Source of the DNA: Limnoperna fortunei
Lineage: Eukaryota > Mollusca > Bivalvia > Mytilida > Modiolidae
Direction: 5' to 3'
DNA length: 64,000 nt
NCBI GenBank assembly: GCA_944474755.1
Contig: OX104124.1
Coordinates: 21,178,452-21,242,451, forward strand
Positions 1 through 33,939 of this stretch are shown here, in pieces (within the stretch, counting starts at the first letter, position 1; every line of letters begins with the position of its first letter). Both the position numbers and the translations under genes were made by a program. The notes beneath the pieces were generated by a model, which had not been told where the DNA came from, did no database searches, and saw only the letters and a list, made by a program, of their open reading frames with translations.

Positions 1-2
1 AC

Positions 3-650
3 ACACCCAATGCACTTATGCTAGGCAGAGAGGTGAATAACCCAGCTGATTTGTTATACGGACAACCAAGCTCCACGGATGCAGTGCCAAGCGATGAATA
101 TGTTGTACGCCTTCAGGACGCAATACGCATCGCTCACGAATCTGCCAGGGAAACATTGAAATCTGCCCAAAAGTCCATGAAAAGAGATTATGATGTAAGG
201 GTTCTGGAGAAATCTTACAAGAAGGGGGATTTTGTCTACGTGTTGGACACGGCCCAAGTCAAAGGAAGGACCAAAAAGCTGGACCCAACATGGAAGGGTC
301 CTGGGGTCATTTGTAAAAAATTGACTGCTTACCTTTATAAGGTAAAAACTGATACAGGCATACACGTGATGAATCACGACAGGTTGAAGCTTTGTACTTC
401 AAGGGATATACCGCAGTGGTTGGTCAGATTTAAGACGCGATGGATGGAGACGGATGACGAATCATTACTGTCAGAAGACGGACAGTTGTACTGTCTCTGT
501 AGAGGGCCTGACGATGGATCCTTTATGATAAGGTGCGACTACTGTGAGGAGTGGTACCACGGAGCTTGTATCAATATGACCCCGGCACAAGCACGAAGAT
601 GTGGGAAGTATAAATGTCCCCCATGTCAAGTATCATCAGATTCCAAGTAA
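3..650 (+). mobile_element. Ty3/gypsy-like pol 3' end: integrase C-terminus fused to a PHD finger (partial at window edge)
   Basis: The reading frame is already open at the window start and ends with TAA at 648-650. The visible part begins with [10 protein letters not shown], like the end of a gypsy-type integrase core. A helical stretch follows, then a GPY/F-like module ([29 protein letters not shown]). The last ~50 residues form a C4HC3 PHD finger: YCLC, then [12 protein letters not shown], then KYKCPPC. Integrase C-terminal modules bind DNA, and PHD fingers usually read histone H3 tails, so a role in targeting integration is an inference. Protease, RT and RNase H would lie left of the window. 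No frameshift is seen here, so the copy may be fairly young. Confidence 0.75.
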
Positions 651-935
651 GTTCGTTATATGCCTAAAATGTATAGTGTACAAATATTGTATCATGACTG
701 TAGTAACCTACAGGAGATAGGTTCATTATGTTTATTACAAATCGTTGTAAATTTTGATTATTGGAACTTTTCGAACACCGGAGCAGTGTAAAGAACAATT
801 TATGTACGTTATCTGTATATCATGACACTGTGAAATTTACGACTTGATTCTATGTGATTTTCTGCATGAATTATGGACACTTTCATGGAGATGTACACTG
901 TAAGATCATTTGAGATATAACTCCTCTTTTTCGAA

Positions 936-946
936 ACAGGGGGGAG
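936..946 (+). other. Polypurine tract of the gypsy-like element
   Basis: A run of purines (ACAGGGGGGAG) sits just before the inferred LTR start, about 290 bp after the pol stop. This is where plus-strand priming occurs in LTR retrotransposons. Confidence 0.5.
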
Positions 947-1225
947 TGTGGTGTGTGTACACACGTAGTTACTAGTACCGTTACGCTAGTATATTCTATA
1001 CGTTGGTTATTGGATGTACCAAGGTGGACTGGATCCCGTTGTGCGTGACACTGTGTGTAGACGAGTGGAAAAGGGTATCGATTTGGCGGGTGTGAAGTAA
1101 GCAGACGAGTGACGACGATCTGTGTTGGATATCGGCGATTCACCTGTTGTTGGTGAGTGTTTATGGTTTAGAGTCACTCTCGAGTTGACATTTGGTGTCA
1201 TTGTTATTAATACTTGGCTAACACA
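947..1225 (+). repeat. Probable 3' LTR of the gypsy-like element
   Basis: The segment begins TGTGGTG right after the polypurine tract and ends with CACA, giving the TG...CA termini expected of an LTR. At about 279 bp it is short for the group. The 5' LTR is outside the window, so neither identity between LTRs nor a target-site duplication can be checked, and the right border is uncertain. Confidence 0.4.
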
Positions 1226-4200
1226 ACATAAAGTAAAACAACTGAACCTGGCCACTAATGTTAGGGATAGGTAATTAAATGCTGTAGGCCTAGACTTCCA
1301 TTACTAAAGATGATTCTATATGATGAGGAGATTGAAGAGCATGACGAGTAATGGAAAAATCATGTTTTGTGAGTTTATCGAGATGTAGGCCTTACATGTA
1401 TGACAACGAAGTAAATTCCTTCAAGACTTGCAAAAAAGCTTGATACGCTTACAGATGTTACGTTACATCTTGCTGATAATATTATCTTTTAAGATCTGCA
1501 ATATATGATGCATTTGGAGAACCTTAACAAGTTGAAAAAACTATTTATTATAACAGTAAATAAAATATATTTAACATGCTTAATATTAACAAAACAGTTT
1601 TGGACATAATTAGCCTATTAATTTTTCTTTCTTGGGATAGAAGATGTAGCCTGATCTTGCCTCATGCATGTGTGAACTTGTTCAATTCAGGTGTGGTCAT
1701 AATTGCACGAATTCGTTGGTTTCTATTTGCATTCATAATGCAATTAGCATATCTTTCATATTAATGTGTATCCTTATAAAAAAGTTCATTAAGATCTAGC
1801 AATAACCATATTTATATGGTTGATTGGTAAAATCGTTGTTGAATGTCCAGTGAGCAGTATTTCAAAATTTCCATTCTTTATTTTATACTTTCCAGGCTCC
1901 TTTGAGCATAATAATCAGGAAGCATCACAAAGAAATCGCAAAGATATTATTTCCTCTACTACGCACAAACAGACCGGTTTTGATCATTTTCAAAGTCAAG
2001 TACATACCGAGAAAAAAATTCACTTAGTGATTACTGCTTCCTTAATACCTCATATATATTTAATTCCTACCCAAAGCAGCTCGCTATATTTTTTCTTGTA
2101 TGTCATAATTCCATGTCCGATTGTCAACCACTTTGCACATAAATATATCTGTTATACAAATAGTGAATATCCGTTTAAATGATATTAAATAAATTCTTTC
2201 GGCTGTATTCTACGAATTGGTAGTATTTATTCATTGACATTTCTAATGTTGTGAAGGTTTCAAAAAAAATTTATACGCGAAAATGAAAAGAAATAAAAAT
2301 AACTGCTGAGCGCACACACATGTACCCACGCGTGAAAAATAATTCTGTGAAGATCATCATTATTGTTATATATTTGTATGTACTACACGAGGTTTGCGCA
2401 AATTGTAATGCATGCATTTTCTTACCGTCATTTATAACAAATCAATCATTTTATAAGTATTTGTTCCAGTTTTATTTCATAATGCTCATACGCGCTTAGC
2501 ACTAAAAAAATCGGATCATCTATATATGTTTCCGCTTACCGACATTTAGAAAACCCGGGAGAAACGGGTTATGATGTGAAGATAAGAATATGTTTACATG
2601 CTTATATGTAAGTACAAAACCACGAATTGTATTGGTTAGGGAAGTAGTAATTACATCCATCTCTTTTGTATTTTTCTATAAATTTGGATTCTGTCTCTGC
2701 CCTATGGTTTTCGATTTTTGTTAAGCAGTATTTTTTTCATTTGATTAAAAAATCAAATTTAGGTCCATACAAAAGTCAGGCATAATGCCAGAAGAATTTT
2801 GTGAAAAGGTCATGGTGCCTGTTTTACAGTGTACAATAAACATATTATCATTAATAGTATGATACCATCAGGGAGTACAATAGCTGCAACGTACATTTTG
2901 ACATGCTTAACAAGTGACATGTGTTTTAAGACATATACTAACAAAAGGTTCAACATAATTTGCATGAATATTTGTTTACGAGTGCCTGTTCAATTACAAA
3001 AACTATTTACTCAGCCCTTCTGTTTATCAATAATCATTGTACTAATTTGTGTCGACACAATTTAAGATTCATAATCAACATTTGCATAAATTTGAATGAC
3101 AAGAAGTTTAAACTCAAAACAAAAGAATTTCAAATGGTAGCAACACTCCTAAGTCTTCATTTGCTGTAAGTTTTTAACATTTTAGTCTTCTTTTCCAAAA
3201 CCACTTGGATAGTTGAAACTAAAATTGACAAGAATGATAATGAAAAAAGACGGAGTTTCAATCGGTTTGAATTGTTTGCACTGATTGAGTTATTAACTCG
3301 ACAGCATCACCAATAATGCGTTCTAAAAAGTGTGAAAAATAAACAAAATCATGCAGAAAATATTTCTTTTAATGTCTTGTTCTTGATAAGACACTTTAGG
3401 ACATTTGGAGGAATGTTAAACACATGTTAAACATATATTCCAAGGTACAAGACTTTGATAAGCCATTTAAGCAATATATTCTGTTAAAAAAATTCTTGTT
3501 AACCATAACCCTTACCTTGTCAAAATTATCTTTTTTTTTAGTTTTATTTTATTCAAATTATAGGTATGAAGATGACAAGGATCTTGGAAATAATGCATTA
3601 GCAACGCTTTCCCAACATGAAAACAACTCATTAATCTGCAGTAATATTTACCGCAAGAACAGATTACCATGAACATATAAGCAAAGCATTTTGCAATTTT
3701 TTAAAATAAAATGTCATAAAAGGTACTAACAAAGCTTGACACGCGTTTAGTCTAATCAAGACTCAACATTGGAACTCAAACCACAAATAAAATTGAAATC
3801 CAAATAACTTCAATGTAATGGTTTTTATCCTCAAAATTCCTAAACATTCTGCCAAATATGTATAAGACTATGTGATTACACCCAAGTCTCTTCTATTTTA
3901 AAACTGCATTTAAAAAATGTGTTTTCATGTATACGTTTTCGCGACACCTTTCAAATTTAATAGGAAGAAAATGGCAATTTTTGCACCAGTATTTGTAAGA
4001 ATTTTAACGTTTACAAAATAAATAAAAATAAAAGAAAGTTAGTTGTACTTTAGCAATAGGTGTTGGCAAAATAAACTTCTGGCAATTATTTCAAAATACA
4101 TATTAAGACCTGCATTTCTTAAATGCTAACATGAAAAGAGCATTTTGTACTTTACCAGTCAACCAATTTTCACCGGAATATCCATATTATAATTGCATAA

Positions 4201-5372
4201 CTTACAAAACAGTACACTAAACTTTACAGAGAATTAAAGTGTCTGTCTTACTTGTAAGGCTGAGAGGCTATTCCTTAATTACATTGTAGAAAAAGTATTA
4301 AAACGTATCAGATATATTTTATACAAATTAGTCCACTACATAAGGTATATGTAGACAGAAAATGCATCTGCTGAAAACATGATAAAAAAAGCAGCTTTCA
4401 GCGAATATATTTGTGAATAATTATAAAATCAAAATCAAAATCTATCCTCGATTAAATGTATTTAAACTTGCTTCCTACAGCGTGGGCAATTTATTACTGT
4501 ATCGATTTAGCAAAAGGAAGTATAAAGTAAGTATTTTTCTTAGACCAAGGCAGTGGTGATATAAAGTAAAGAAAAACAAGGAAATGTTTTTAAAATTTGG
4601 GGGGTTTTTTGTTTTGAAATTGTAAAAATATATAAAATGATAAGTGCTAAGTTGTTCCTCTCAAAAATCAGAACAGTTACAAAACAGAAGTGAATTTTAT
4701 GCGTGGGTATTTTTTGTCGTTCAAGGAGGTGGCGAACTTACTAGCACGTCAGCCGCTATGGTCTGTGGCCAAGCATTTTGTATTATGACTTGACTATCCA
4801 CCAACCGGGAACGTAATAACTTTTTTAAATACTACATACGCTATAAACAAAACCTACCTAAATGCGAGAAAACATTTTTTTTACGTTCACCTACATATTA
4901 AAACTTCAAAACATTAGTCGATAAACAATACAAGCAGACAAATTACAAATTTAACTAAGCATGAACATTAGATATATCAGATGTGCACCAGTAAATAGAT
5001 ATAGCAAGGTTATTTAAATTATTAACGATATATATACATAAAGAAATATAGAGATACTATTGCAATAATTGGGTCTAATGATAATTGAACGAATGAAGGT
5101 AATAACAAAATAATCAACAACAGTTAACTGTCAGACAATTAATCACATCAATGTTCGAGAAACCGGCAAACTTGAGAACAAACAACCATAAATATAGCAA
5201 CAATAACAATGCTCCCGACTTGATAAAGGCATTTACAAAAAGGGCGGGCAAAACAAGGTTTTATGGGATGCGAAACCCTACGCTTTATCTTAGATAGTGT
5301 GTGATGTTATTATGGTCACTCCTTTTCTTATGAAAAATAGAGTGTGAGGTCCATAAAAATAATAGTTGAATG
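1226..5372. other. Intergenic, AT-rich, no gene seen
   Basis: No convincing coding sequence on either strand; open frames are short, low-complexity and without family motifs. A degraded copy of the GACGCGCGTTTCGTCT repeat family lies at about 3733-3790. The right part is the 3' flank of gene A; I saw no AATAAA on the minus strand within about 300 bp of its stop codon. Confidence 0.5.
3733..3790 (+). repeat. Degenerate copy of the ACGCG(C)GTTTxGTCTA repeat
   Basis: GACACGCGTTTAGTCTAATC followed by AAGACTCA resembles the core shared by the two larger copies at 36.9-37.5 kb. Only about 60 bp is recognisable. Confidence 0.4.
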
Positions 5373-26393
<21,021 letters not shown>

Positions 26394-28799
26394 ATTTTCT
26401 TAAGAATTTTTCCTTGTAAACATTTACGTTTATATTTAGAAAATAAACCAGCTGACAGAAAATTACGTGGCCTTTAAATATCTAAGTTCAATGAGGTTGA
26501 AAAAAGTGTATTGTTTCACCTCCAGTAAATGGTTGATTGATCACTAATAGTGAAAAAATAAATAAATTATAGTCCTAACTTAATATCGACGACATTTTCG
26601 ACTGTATCAAATAATATCATCAATGATGTATTTTTGTTTTTGAATGTTTTAGTTGTATATATAAAGATTCGTATTTTATTGAAAACACATGAAATTCACT
26701 TTTATGTTTTAATTATTTAATTACTAGTATGTGTCCTTTTTATAAGAGTGATTGACTAATTGTTTGGTTCAAACATGAACGACGATTCTGGGATGGTTCC
26801 AATTGCTGAACCAACAGAGATGCCCAAGGCATCCACCGGGAAGAAAGCTCCCTCGTTGTGGTTTTATCAAGTTATAATGCAGAAAGCTTGACCGCGCAAG
26901 GTATGGTAGCGTTTAAGAAAGTACCATATAAAGACTTCTTTGTTTGAAGAAATCGAAAAAAGATATTGATTATTGTAGCCCGACAAAAGGCTAAATTATC
27001 CTCCTCCATTACTCCATACTTTTCCAGTGAAAGTCACAAGTTTGCACCCAATATCCCACTCCCTTTTAAAAGTTTTAGTTTACAGTTTTTTTATTTATTC
27101 TCGTCCTGAATATCTAAAATATTGCTTGCTGGACCGTAAGCGAACGTTTAATCAGTCTATCGATTTTAACATCCGGTAAAAAAAATAAAAGAGTTCGTTA
27201 TGTAATTTACAAATGAAAAGGTGTGACTGATTTGAGTTCGAGTTCATAAAACGATAGACCACTTAAGCTATGCGACGCTATGTTAATGTTGAGAAGTTAC
27301 AAGTTCCTATTCCCTTCTCTGAAATAAGTTAAATACAATCTTACATCTCTGGGAGGGCAAGACGGGAGACTTTGAAAATCTCAGAAGCTTAAGTGAAAAG
27401 ATGTCTGGTTTCAACGAGGCTCCGATTAAGAAGATCCGATGCTGTTGTTTGAAAATGTAAACAAATATAGTTATTTACTCTGAAAGTAATATCAAGTGTA
27501 CTTTTGTTACGTCAACGTGCTTGTTTTAATGGGTACTATCATATTGTCCATAAATGGGGTCAAGGAAGCTCAGATATGTTTTTCTGGTTGATATTTAACG
27601 AGGTCTAGTAAACCAACACACAAGTAAATATTTGTTGATTATTTGATTGCTGAACCTAAATTACGACAAGAAATTTTCAACCGACCAAAATAGGTACCAT
27701 GCTCTCTCATTAGTGAGAAAAGTTGATACAGTACATTGTGCCCGGAAACCTCCATGTTCATTTCGATGTAGAAAATACTTTTTGATTTCGACTAAATTGA
27801 GAATATCAATACTGAAAATATCAAGGTAGAAAAGATTTGACACAAAATTCTTTCTGTCAAATATTCGACTATAAAGAGGTGTGCAGTTCAAAGATAGTTT
27901 AGATTTATCTGATAAAAAGACCATTTATTGATAAAATATATAAACAGCCTCAAACGTATACCTCATACAAATTTATAGGAGATAGCCCTAATTTGAAGTA
28001 CTTTAATAATATATTCACAAAAAATAATATTAACTTTAAGGTTAACTTGACAACGCAACTATTCGTCTGGTATACAAATATATCAACATACTTTGCAGCT
28101 GAAAGTTAAAATTTACACATCAATTCGTTATCTGAATTTTATCTGACGTACGATCAAAACAATCAAATTGAAGTAACAATACTTTAAATAAAGTAAAAAA
28201 AGTAACAATACTTTAAATAAAGTTACGTATTTATAGATTATTTACGTTTTAAGCGAGATTCATTTTTGAGGCCTCGTCTCATCAAAGGGCACCAACCCTG
28301 AGATGAAATAGATGAGAAAATACATCGAGTTCCAAAAACTGCAAATAATCTATTTATCGTTGTTTTGTAACATTGTGACATAAATCTTAGCAGCGAGGTC
28401 TTGATGCTAGTATATTGAGATGGAATAAAACGGCACAAACGGATCGTCTCAAAATACTGCACAATAGCGATCGTTTTTTTATTTAATTTATATTTTTATA
28501 ATACAGTAATTGCATAATATGCAGGACATACGACGTGTATACAATTTTTTTTGATCGGATCTAATTGAAAAAAAAATTATTAATGACATTTACATTAGGT
28601 AAAACGCATTGCATATTTTTAGTGAGGTATAAACCATAAGTTCCCACAAAAGTCAACAGAACAAACTATACTATCAGACAAATCATGACTAGTGCAGTTC
28701 TAGCCGGGAACTGTAAGGACATGTCAAAGCAGCATGGAAATATTGTAGTCCTACCCCAGACTAAAGATTTACTCTATAACAATTGATTTTGTATTATAT
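26394..28799. other. 5' flank of gene A and intergenic DNA; no clear gene
   Basis: Nothing with family motifs on either strand. A 39-codon open frame at 26775-26891 (MNDDSGMVPIAEPTEMPKAS...) has a more gene-like composition than its surroundings but is unsupported. A short direct repeat (AGTAACAATACTTTAAATAA) is at about 28171 and 28201. Confidence 0.4.
26471..26480 (-). promoter_or_regulatory. TATA-like box upstream of gene A
   Basis: TATTTAAAGG on the minus strand lies 78-87 bp before the ATG. Gene B has a similar box at a similar distance, which raises the chance that it is real. No transcript start is known. Confidence 0.35.
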
Positions 28800-28804
28800 A
28801 AGTA

Positions 28805-29720
28805 TATAAGTCGTACATTTAACACTTCTCCCAATTGTGGTACAAACTTGTTGTATATGTCATACACTTTTCGTACATGTCATATACTTGTTAAACTTAC
28901 ACATAATTGTCAATTTCACACACTGTCGTTCATCTCATGCACTTGTAGCACATCTCATACACGTGTCAAACATGTTATACACTTGTCGTACATATAGTAT
29001 ATTTGTCGACGACACGTCATAAACTAGACATGCACTGCACACATTTTGTGATAAATATAACCCTCTTGACGTACATTGTACACTTGTCGCACATGTTATA
29101 TACTTGTCGACATCCTAATAACTTGCCGTACACAATTGTAAATTTTACACATCTGTACATCTCATGCACGTGTCTTACATTTCATACACTTGTAGCACAT
29201 CTCATATATGATATACACTTGTCGGTCATCTCCTACAATTGTCACACATCACAAACAATTTTGCGCTTCTTATAAACTTGTCGTACATTTGATACTTTTG
29301 GCATACATGTCGTATACTTTTCAATAACCTTACACAATTGTTACAATTTTCACACACTATTTTTGCATATCATACATCTTTCGTACATATACAGTCATGC
29401 ATTTGTTGTTCTTGTCATATACTTGTCGTTCATGTGGTACACTTGGCATGCATAACTATGCCCACATCGTCGTACACTTGCTGTTTTTATCAGAAGGTTA
29501 TTGAAAATGTCCTACGATTGTGGTGTATGTAACAACAGAATAACTACTCGATTTAAACACATGAACTAAAAATTGTAGCATATTTCAAACATACCTCGTA
29601 CATATCATATACTTGTTCCATGTAATAAACGTTTCGTATATTTGTAAACTTTTCGTTCATATCAAACATTTTTTGCACTTGTTATACGCTTTTCAGACAC
29701 AAACGAACTTTCCTACGCAT
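28805..29720 (+). repeat. Degenerate minisatellite, ~20-bp unit
   Basis: Imperfect units of the form ATGTCATACACTTGTCGTAC recur for about 900 bp. The three open frames of 61-90 codons here are products of the repeat, not genes. The same unit, inverted, occurs at 35.4-36.1 kb. Confidence 0.8.
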
Positions 29721-30087
29721 ATTGTACAATGTCATATTACAGTTGCTGTTTAAGGCATATCCTTTATTGCAAGTCATACTTATTCCATACAAAATATACA
29801 TTTTTCCGGATGCCATGAAACTGTGTCCACTTCAGTTCCTTTTGTTGGGTATAAAACAGTAAAAAAGTGTTTATAGTAAAATACGTAATAGTCTTAAAAC
29901 GTTTTTCTGGCAAACAGGATACATTGAATTAATAATAATTTTATGAACAGCGGACAGAAACAGAAGGAATGTGTTATATTTATCTTTCTTTGAAATTACA
30001 TCTTCAAAGACAAGAACACCGATTATCATAATTGTGTGGGGATAACATTTTTTTAGTGATCAAAATTTATAGTGTATGTGGGCCAAT

Positions 30088-30850
30088 TAACGTTATTTTT
30101 CACTGCCAGATGACTTTATAGACAGATCGCTGATTTGATTTGCTTGGTTAATGTTACCTTTTACCTGATACCTTTTATAGACAGATCGCTGATTTGATTT
30201 GCTTGGTTAATGTTACCTTTTACTGTTTGATGACTGATTTGGCCGATTGACCTTACATTTCACTGCCAAACGGACGTTTTGCTTGTTTGACAATACCTAT
30301 TGCTGCCAGATATTTGATTTTGGTTTGATGTTACCTTTTTACTTGCAGATGGCCAATTTTGTCAATGTACGTTACCTTTCACTGCTAGATAACCGATGTT
30401 TAGTCGGTTTTCATTTATTTTCACTGCCAGATGGCTGAGTAGTTTGGTCAACGTTACCTTAATTGATTTAGTGTATCTCTGTTACCTTTTACTGCCAGAT
30501 GGCTAATTTGGTTGTTTGACCTTATATTCTACAACCAGATGGCTTATTTTATCGACTGACGTTACTCTTTACAGTCGAATGACATATTTTGGTCGATTGA
30601 CGTTATCTTTACCGTTTTGGCCATATACTTTACCTTTGATTGCCGGATGGCCGATTTTGGCCAATTGACGTAACGTTTCACTGATAGCTGGCATAATTGC
30701 ACGATTGACCTTATCTGTATAGCTGATTTGGGTCAATGTTCGTTACAATTGACTTCCAGATGGCTGATTTAGCCGATTTACCTTTCACTGTCAGATGGCT
30801 GATTTAGCCGATTTACCTTTCACTGCCAGATTGCTGATTTTGTAGATTGC
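30088..30850 (+). repeat. Minisatellite, ~38-40-bp unit
   Basis: Units alternate TTACCTTTCACTGCCAGATG and GCTGATTTTGGTCGATTGACG with drift. A near-exact ~60-bp duplication (ACAGATCGCTGATTTGATTT...) lies at about 30121 and 30179, showing recent local expansion. Confidence 0.8.
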
Positions 30851-33800
30851 ATTGCATTATCAGGTAGGCACATACAATGATTTACTTTTGCTTCCCTTTA
30901 AAACAAAATATGAAGAATTATCTTTATGGATCAAATAGAGGTTATCCTTTGTTTTAACAGGTTTATAACTCCGTTTTCTGCAAAGCAAGCAAATTGCAAT
31001 AGGCGAAAGTAGTAGAACTTGTTTCTTTGCAAATGTTTCTCAATAAAATTTGCAGCTGTCAATCATTGAAACAATAAATATATTGTTTTTTAAATGCTTC
31101 CATGCAATTATAAAAATAGTCTTATCTCTGTATCGTTTTTTTTTCTTTGTGGTCTAATAAAGATATTCAATAAAAATAACACAAAATAAACAAAGTATTT
31201 TGTTACATGCCTAATGCATAAAGGATATAGATTTCGACCTTCACAATATTGCTATCATCGAGTGATATTTTGATGATATTGCACATATGAAGGCATACAT
31301 TCTAGCTGAGGAATAAAGCTAAATACAGACATTCTGGACTACGATATCAGGATCAGATTTACTATCAATTATTATGAAGGACTCCAATGTTAATAACCCT
31401 ACACAGAATTAACAAATCGGCCATTCGTTTAACCATTTCTCGCAATTTTTGTGTTAAGGTTGTGCGCCAAACTACGTTGTTCTTGTTTGAAGTTGCATGC
31501 CAATGGCGAAAAAAAATACGCTTTTATCATTGATTGAATAATTGTGTAAGGTAAGTTAAGAGCAAGTTTTCATTAATATATATATAATAAATCAAATACG
31601 CGACATAGAATGAACCAAGCACACGTAGGGGCATACTTTTACGATGGTATGATAACAATGCGACATATCGATTTTAACATTTATAAAGGATTTTTAACTT
31701 GACAGGAACAAAGCACTGTCCACACATGTCTCATATTATAGCCTTATGCCAGGCTTTCCGTAATAAAGCCTGACAACCCCAAGTCGAATCAAGAAAATAT
31801 CTTGTAGCCTAATGTGGTCTGTTCTTTGCGTCAAGCTGTGGAAACTGTCCCAATACCTATTAAGGAGCACATTTGATTATATTTGTTTAATCAATTTAAA
31901 TGAAAGCAGATTCTTGTATAATTTTGTGTCGACATGTTGTTTAATAAATTTATTTTTTAATATCGTGCCATCTAGAAGTCAATTGTAACGAACATCGACC
32001 CAAATCAGCTATATGGCAGTACAGATAGGTCAATTTCCTTGTTGACATACTATTGATTAAAACAATGGAAATAGCAAGATATTAATTATTCTTTATTAAA
32101 TTTTGATGACTACGACTCTTTAATGGAAGCACCCAAACAAGTTAACGAATATTTATCCTGCAATCTTGACATTTGCTGTACAATAAAGGTAGACGGATAA
32201 ATTTTTGCTTTATTTTGCAGTGCCGAATAAAGTCTCCTGGTACACTTGTCCTCGCTTCTAACGATATTTAGCGTTCTGTTATGGTTTACGATATGTTTAT
32301 TGAAAACGATATTTTTGTGACGTTAACTATACTAGAAAACGCGCCGAAAAAGTGCACAATTTTCATGTTTTTCATTGCTATAAAATGTACTTTAGGGTTT
32401 CAGGATAAAACAATATTCGTACAGTGTCAGAAAATATAATGTTTATTTGTACTCTCCGCGAAACAGGTGAGAAATGCTCGGCAGAGCCTTGCATTTCTAC
32501 CTGTTTCTAAGGCTTGTACAAATAAAATATATATGTTTTGACACTGTACGAATATTGTATATTTATTTGATAATTGCATTCACTACGTTTACTGTGACAA
32601 ATCTAATAGAACATTTCCCCCATTAAAATTATCTTAACAATTGTCACGTACAAGGCAAGTTTTCGTCTTGTACAATCAACTGAATTGTGCACTCAATTCA
32701 CATTCATATAATTAACTTTATTATTACTTACATCTATCTCACTATTAAAGTGCGGAGCAGAATTCTGTCTTTAAATACCCGTGATGCAAACTGTATATGC
32801 TTTGGTACTGCTCAAATTGTTATTATTCAGATCTATTACAGGTACCATGCAACAAAAATAAGTCATAAACACGCAATAAAAACGACGAAGGAACAATATA
32901 ATTTCTATCAATTTTCTTGGTTGAAAGGCAAACTCTTTGCACTTATAATTTTTTGGAATGAAATTGATAACATACTCTAATTATAATCTGTATTATCCAA
33001 ATAAAGCATTAGAATTGGTAACAGCATGAAATGTCACGTGTTACTTTCTTGGACTTTCCATGCAGTTGGCAGATGAATATAAATAATATATAAATGACCA
33101 TTTAGGTGATTGAACATACTTTGGCGTCCACAAAAACTGTTTGCATTTCGTTCAACTTAATAAGTATATAATAAGTGTTAAACATAAATTTAAGTTATAC
33201 CCACTACGAAATATGTTTATTATGTTCAAATAATAATTTTATGCAATTGTTGCATTTATTTACTAAACAAATCTAATAATTGACAGAAATATAAACTTTT
33301 GTTGCAGATCACATTCAGGACAGATTTCATTTGTTCTCAAGGTCACGTAGGAGAAAAAAATTTAAAATGAATTCTTTAGTATACTTTGTCCTACCAATTT
33401 TCTTTCCACAGTTATTACTTTATTCAAAGGGTAGGGCGATTTGGCTTCGACGTATAAATTTATCAATCTCTTACCTTGATCTCTTTTAAATAGACTTAAG
33501 AGGAAAACTTAGCTCTATAATGAATACTAGTACTCATATATCTTTACTTTCCGTTCATTGATAGCAATGTCCCCTCATCTTCGTCGTATGACATCTCATA
33601 GTTTAAGATGTGTTGGAATCAGTATGACATTCTCTTACACGATGTTTTTATAAATAATTTACTCAAACGAGATTTGTTAAACCGAGGCTAATCATTCATT
33701 ATGTTCTAAAACGTTATAATACAGTTTTTATGGTAAGTTTTAATGTCACAAAACATTGTAATTCATGCATGAATGGATAGTGTAATTACGTAACTTCAAG

Positions 33801-33939
33801 TACGGTATCTGGCACCATGACAAGCAATTTTCAATACAATCTAAGTGCTAGTCACCAACACGACTTAAAGTGGTTAAATAATCCGTAACACTATCTAGTG
33901 CAAAACCCAGTTATGCATCAAGTAATATGTAATCGTACC
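30851..33939. other. Intergenic, no gene seen apart from a hairpin
   Basis: AT-rich and without coding signal. A small stem (CAGGCTTTccgtaatAAAGCCTG) is at about 31752-31774. The larger hairpin at 32411-32556 is listed separately. Confidence 0.4.
32411..32556. repeat. 146-bp hairpin element
   Basis: CAATATTCGTACAGTGTCAG at the left pairs with CTGTACGAATATTG at the right with a few mismatches; an inner stem pairs AAACAGGTGAGAAATGC with GCATTTCTACCTGTTT. No coding content. Size and layout fit a MITE-like foldback insertion. Confidence 0.75.

Noticed and set aside
1820..2182. 120-codon plus-strand open frame
   Set aside because: Composition is that of AT-rich non-coding DNA; no domain, no splice context and no homologue in the window.
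4725..4825. GC-richer stretch with CACGTCAGCCGCTATGG that looked like a SINE or tRNA relic
   Set aside because: No clear A and B boxes in the right order and no similarity to the four SINE copies.
28837..29532. Three open frames of 61-90 codons in the 28.8-29.5 kb region
   Set aside because: They are translations of a short tandem repeat and encode only repetitive His/Tyr/Thr-rich sequence.
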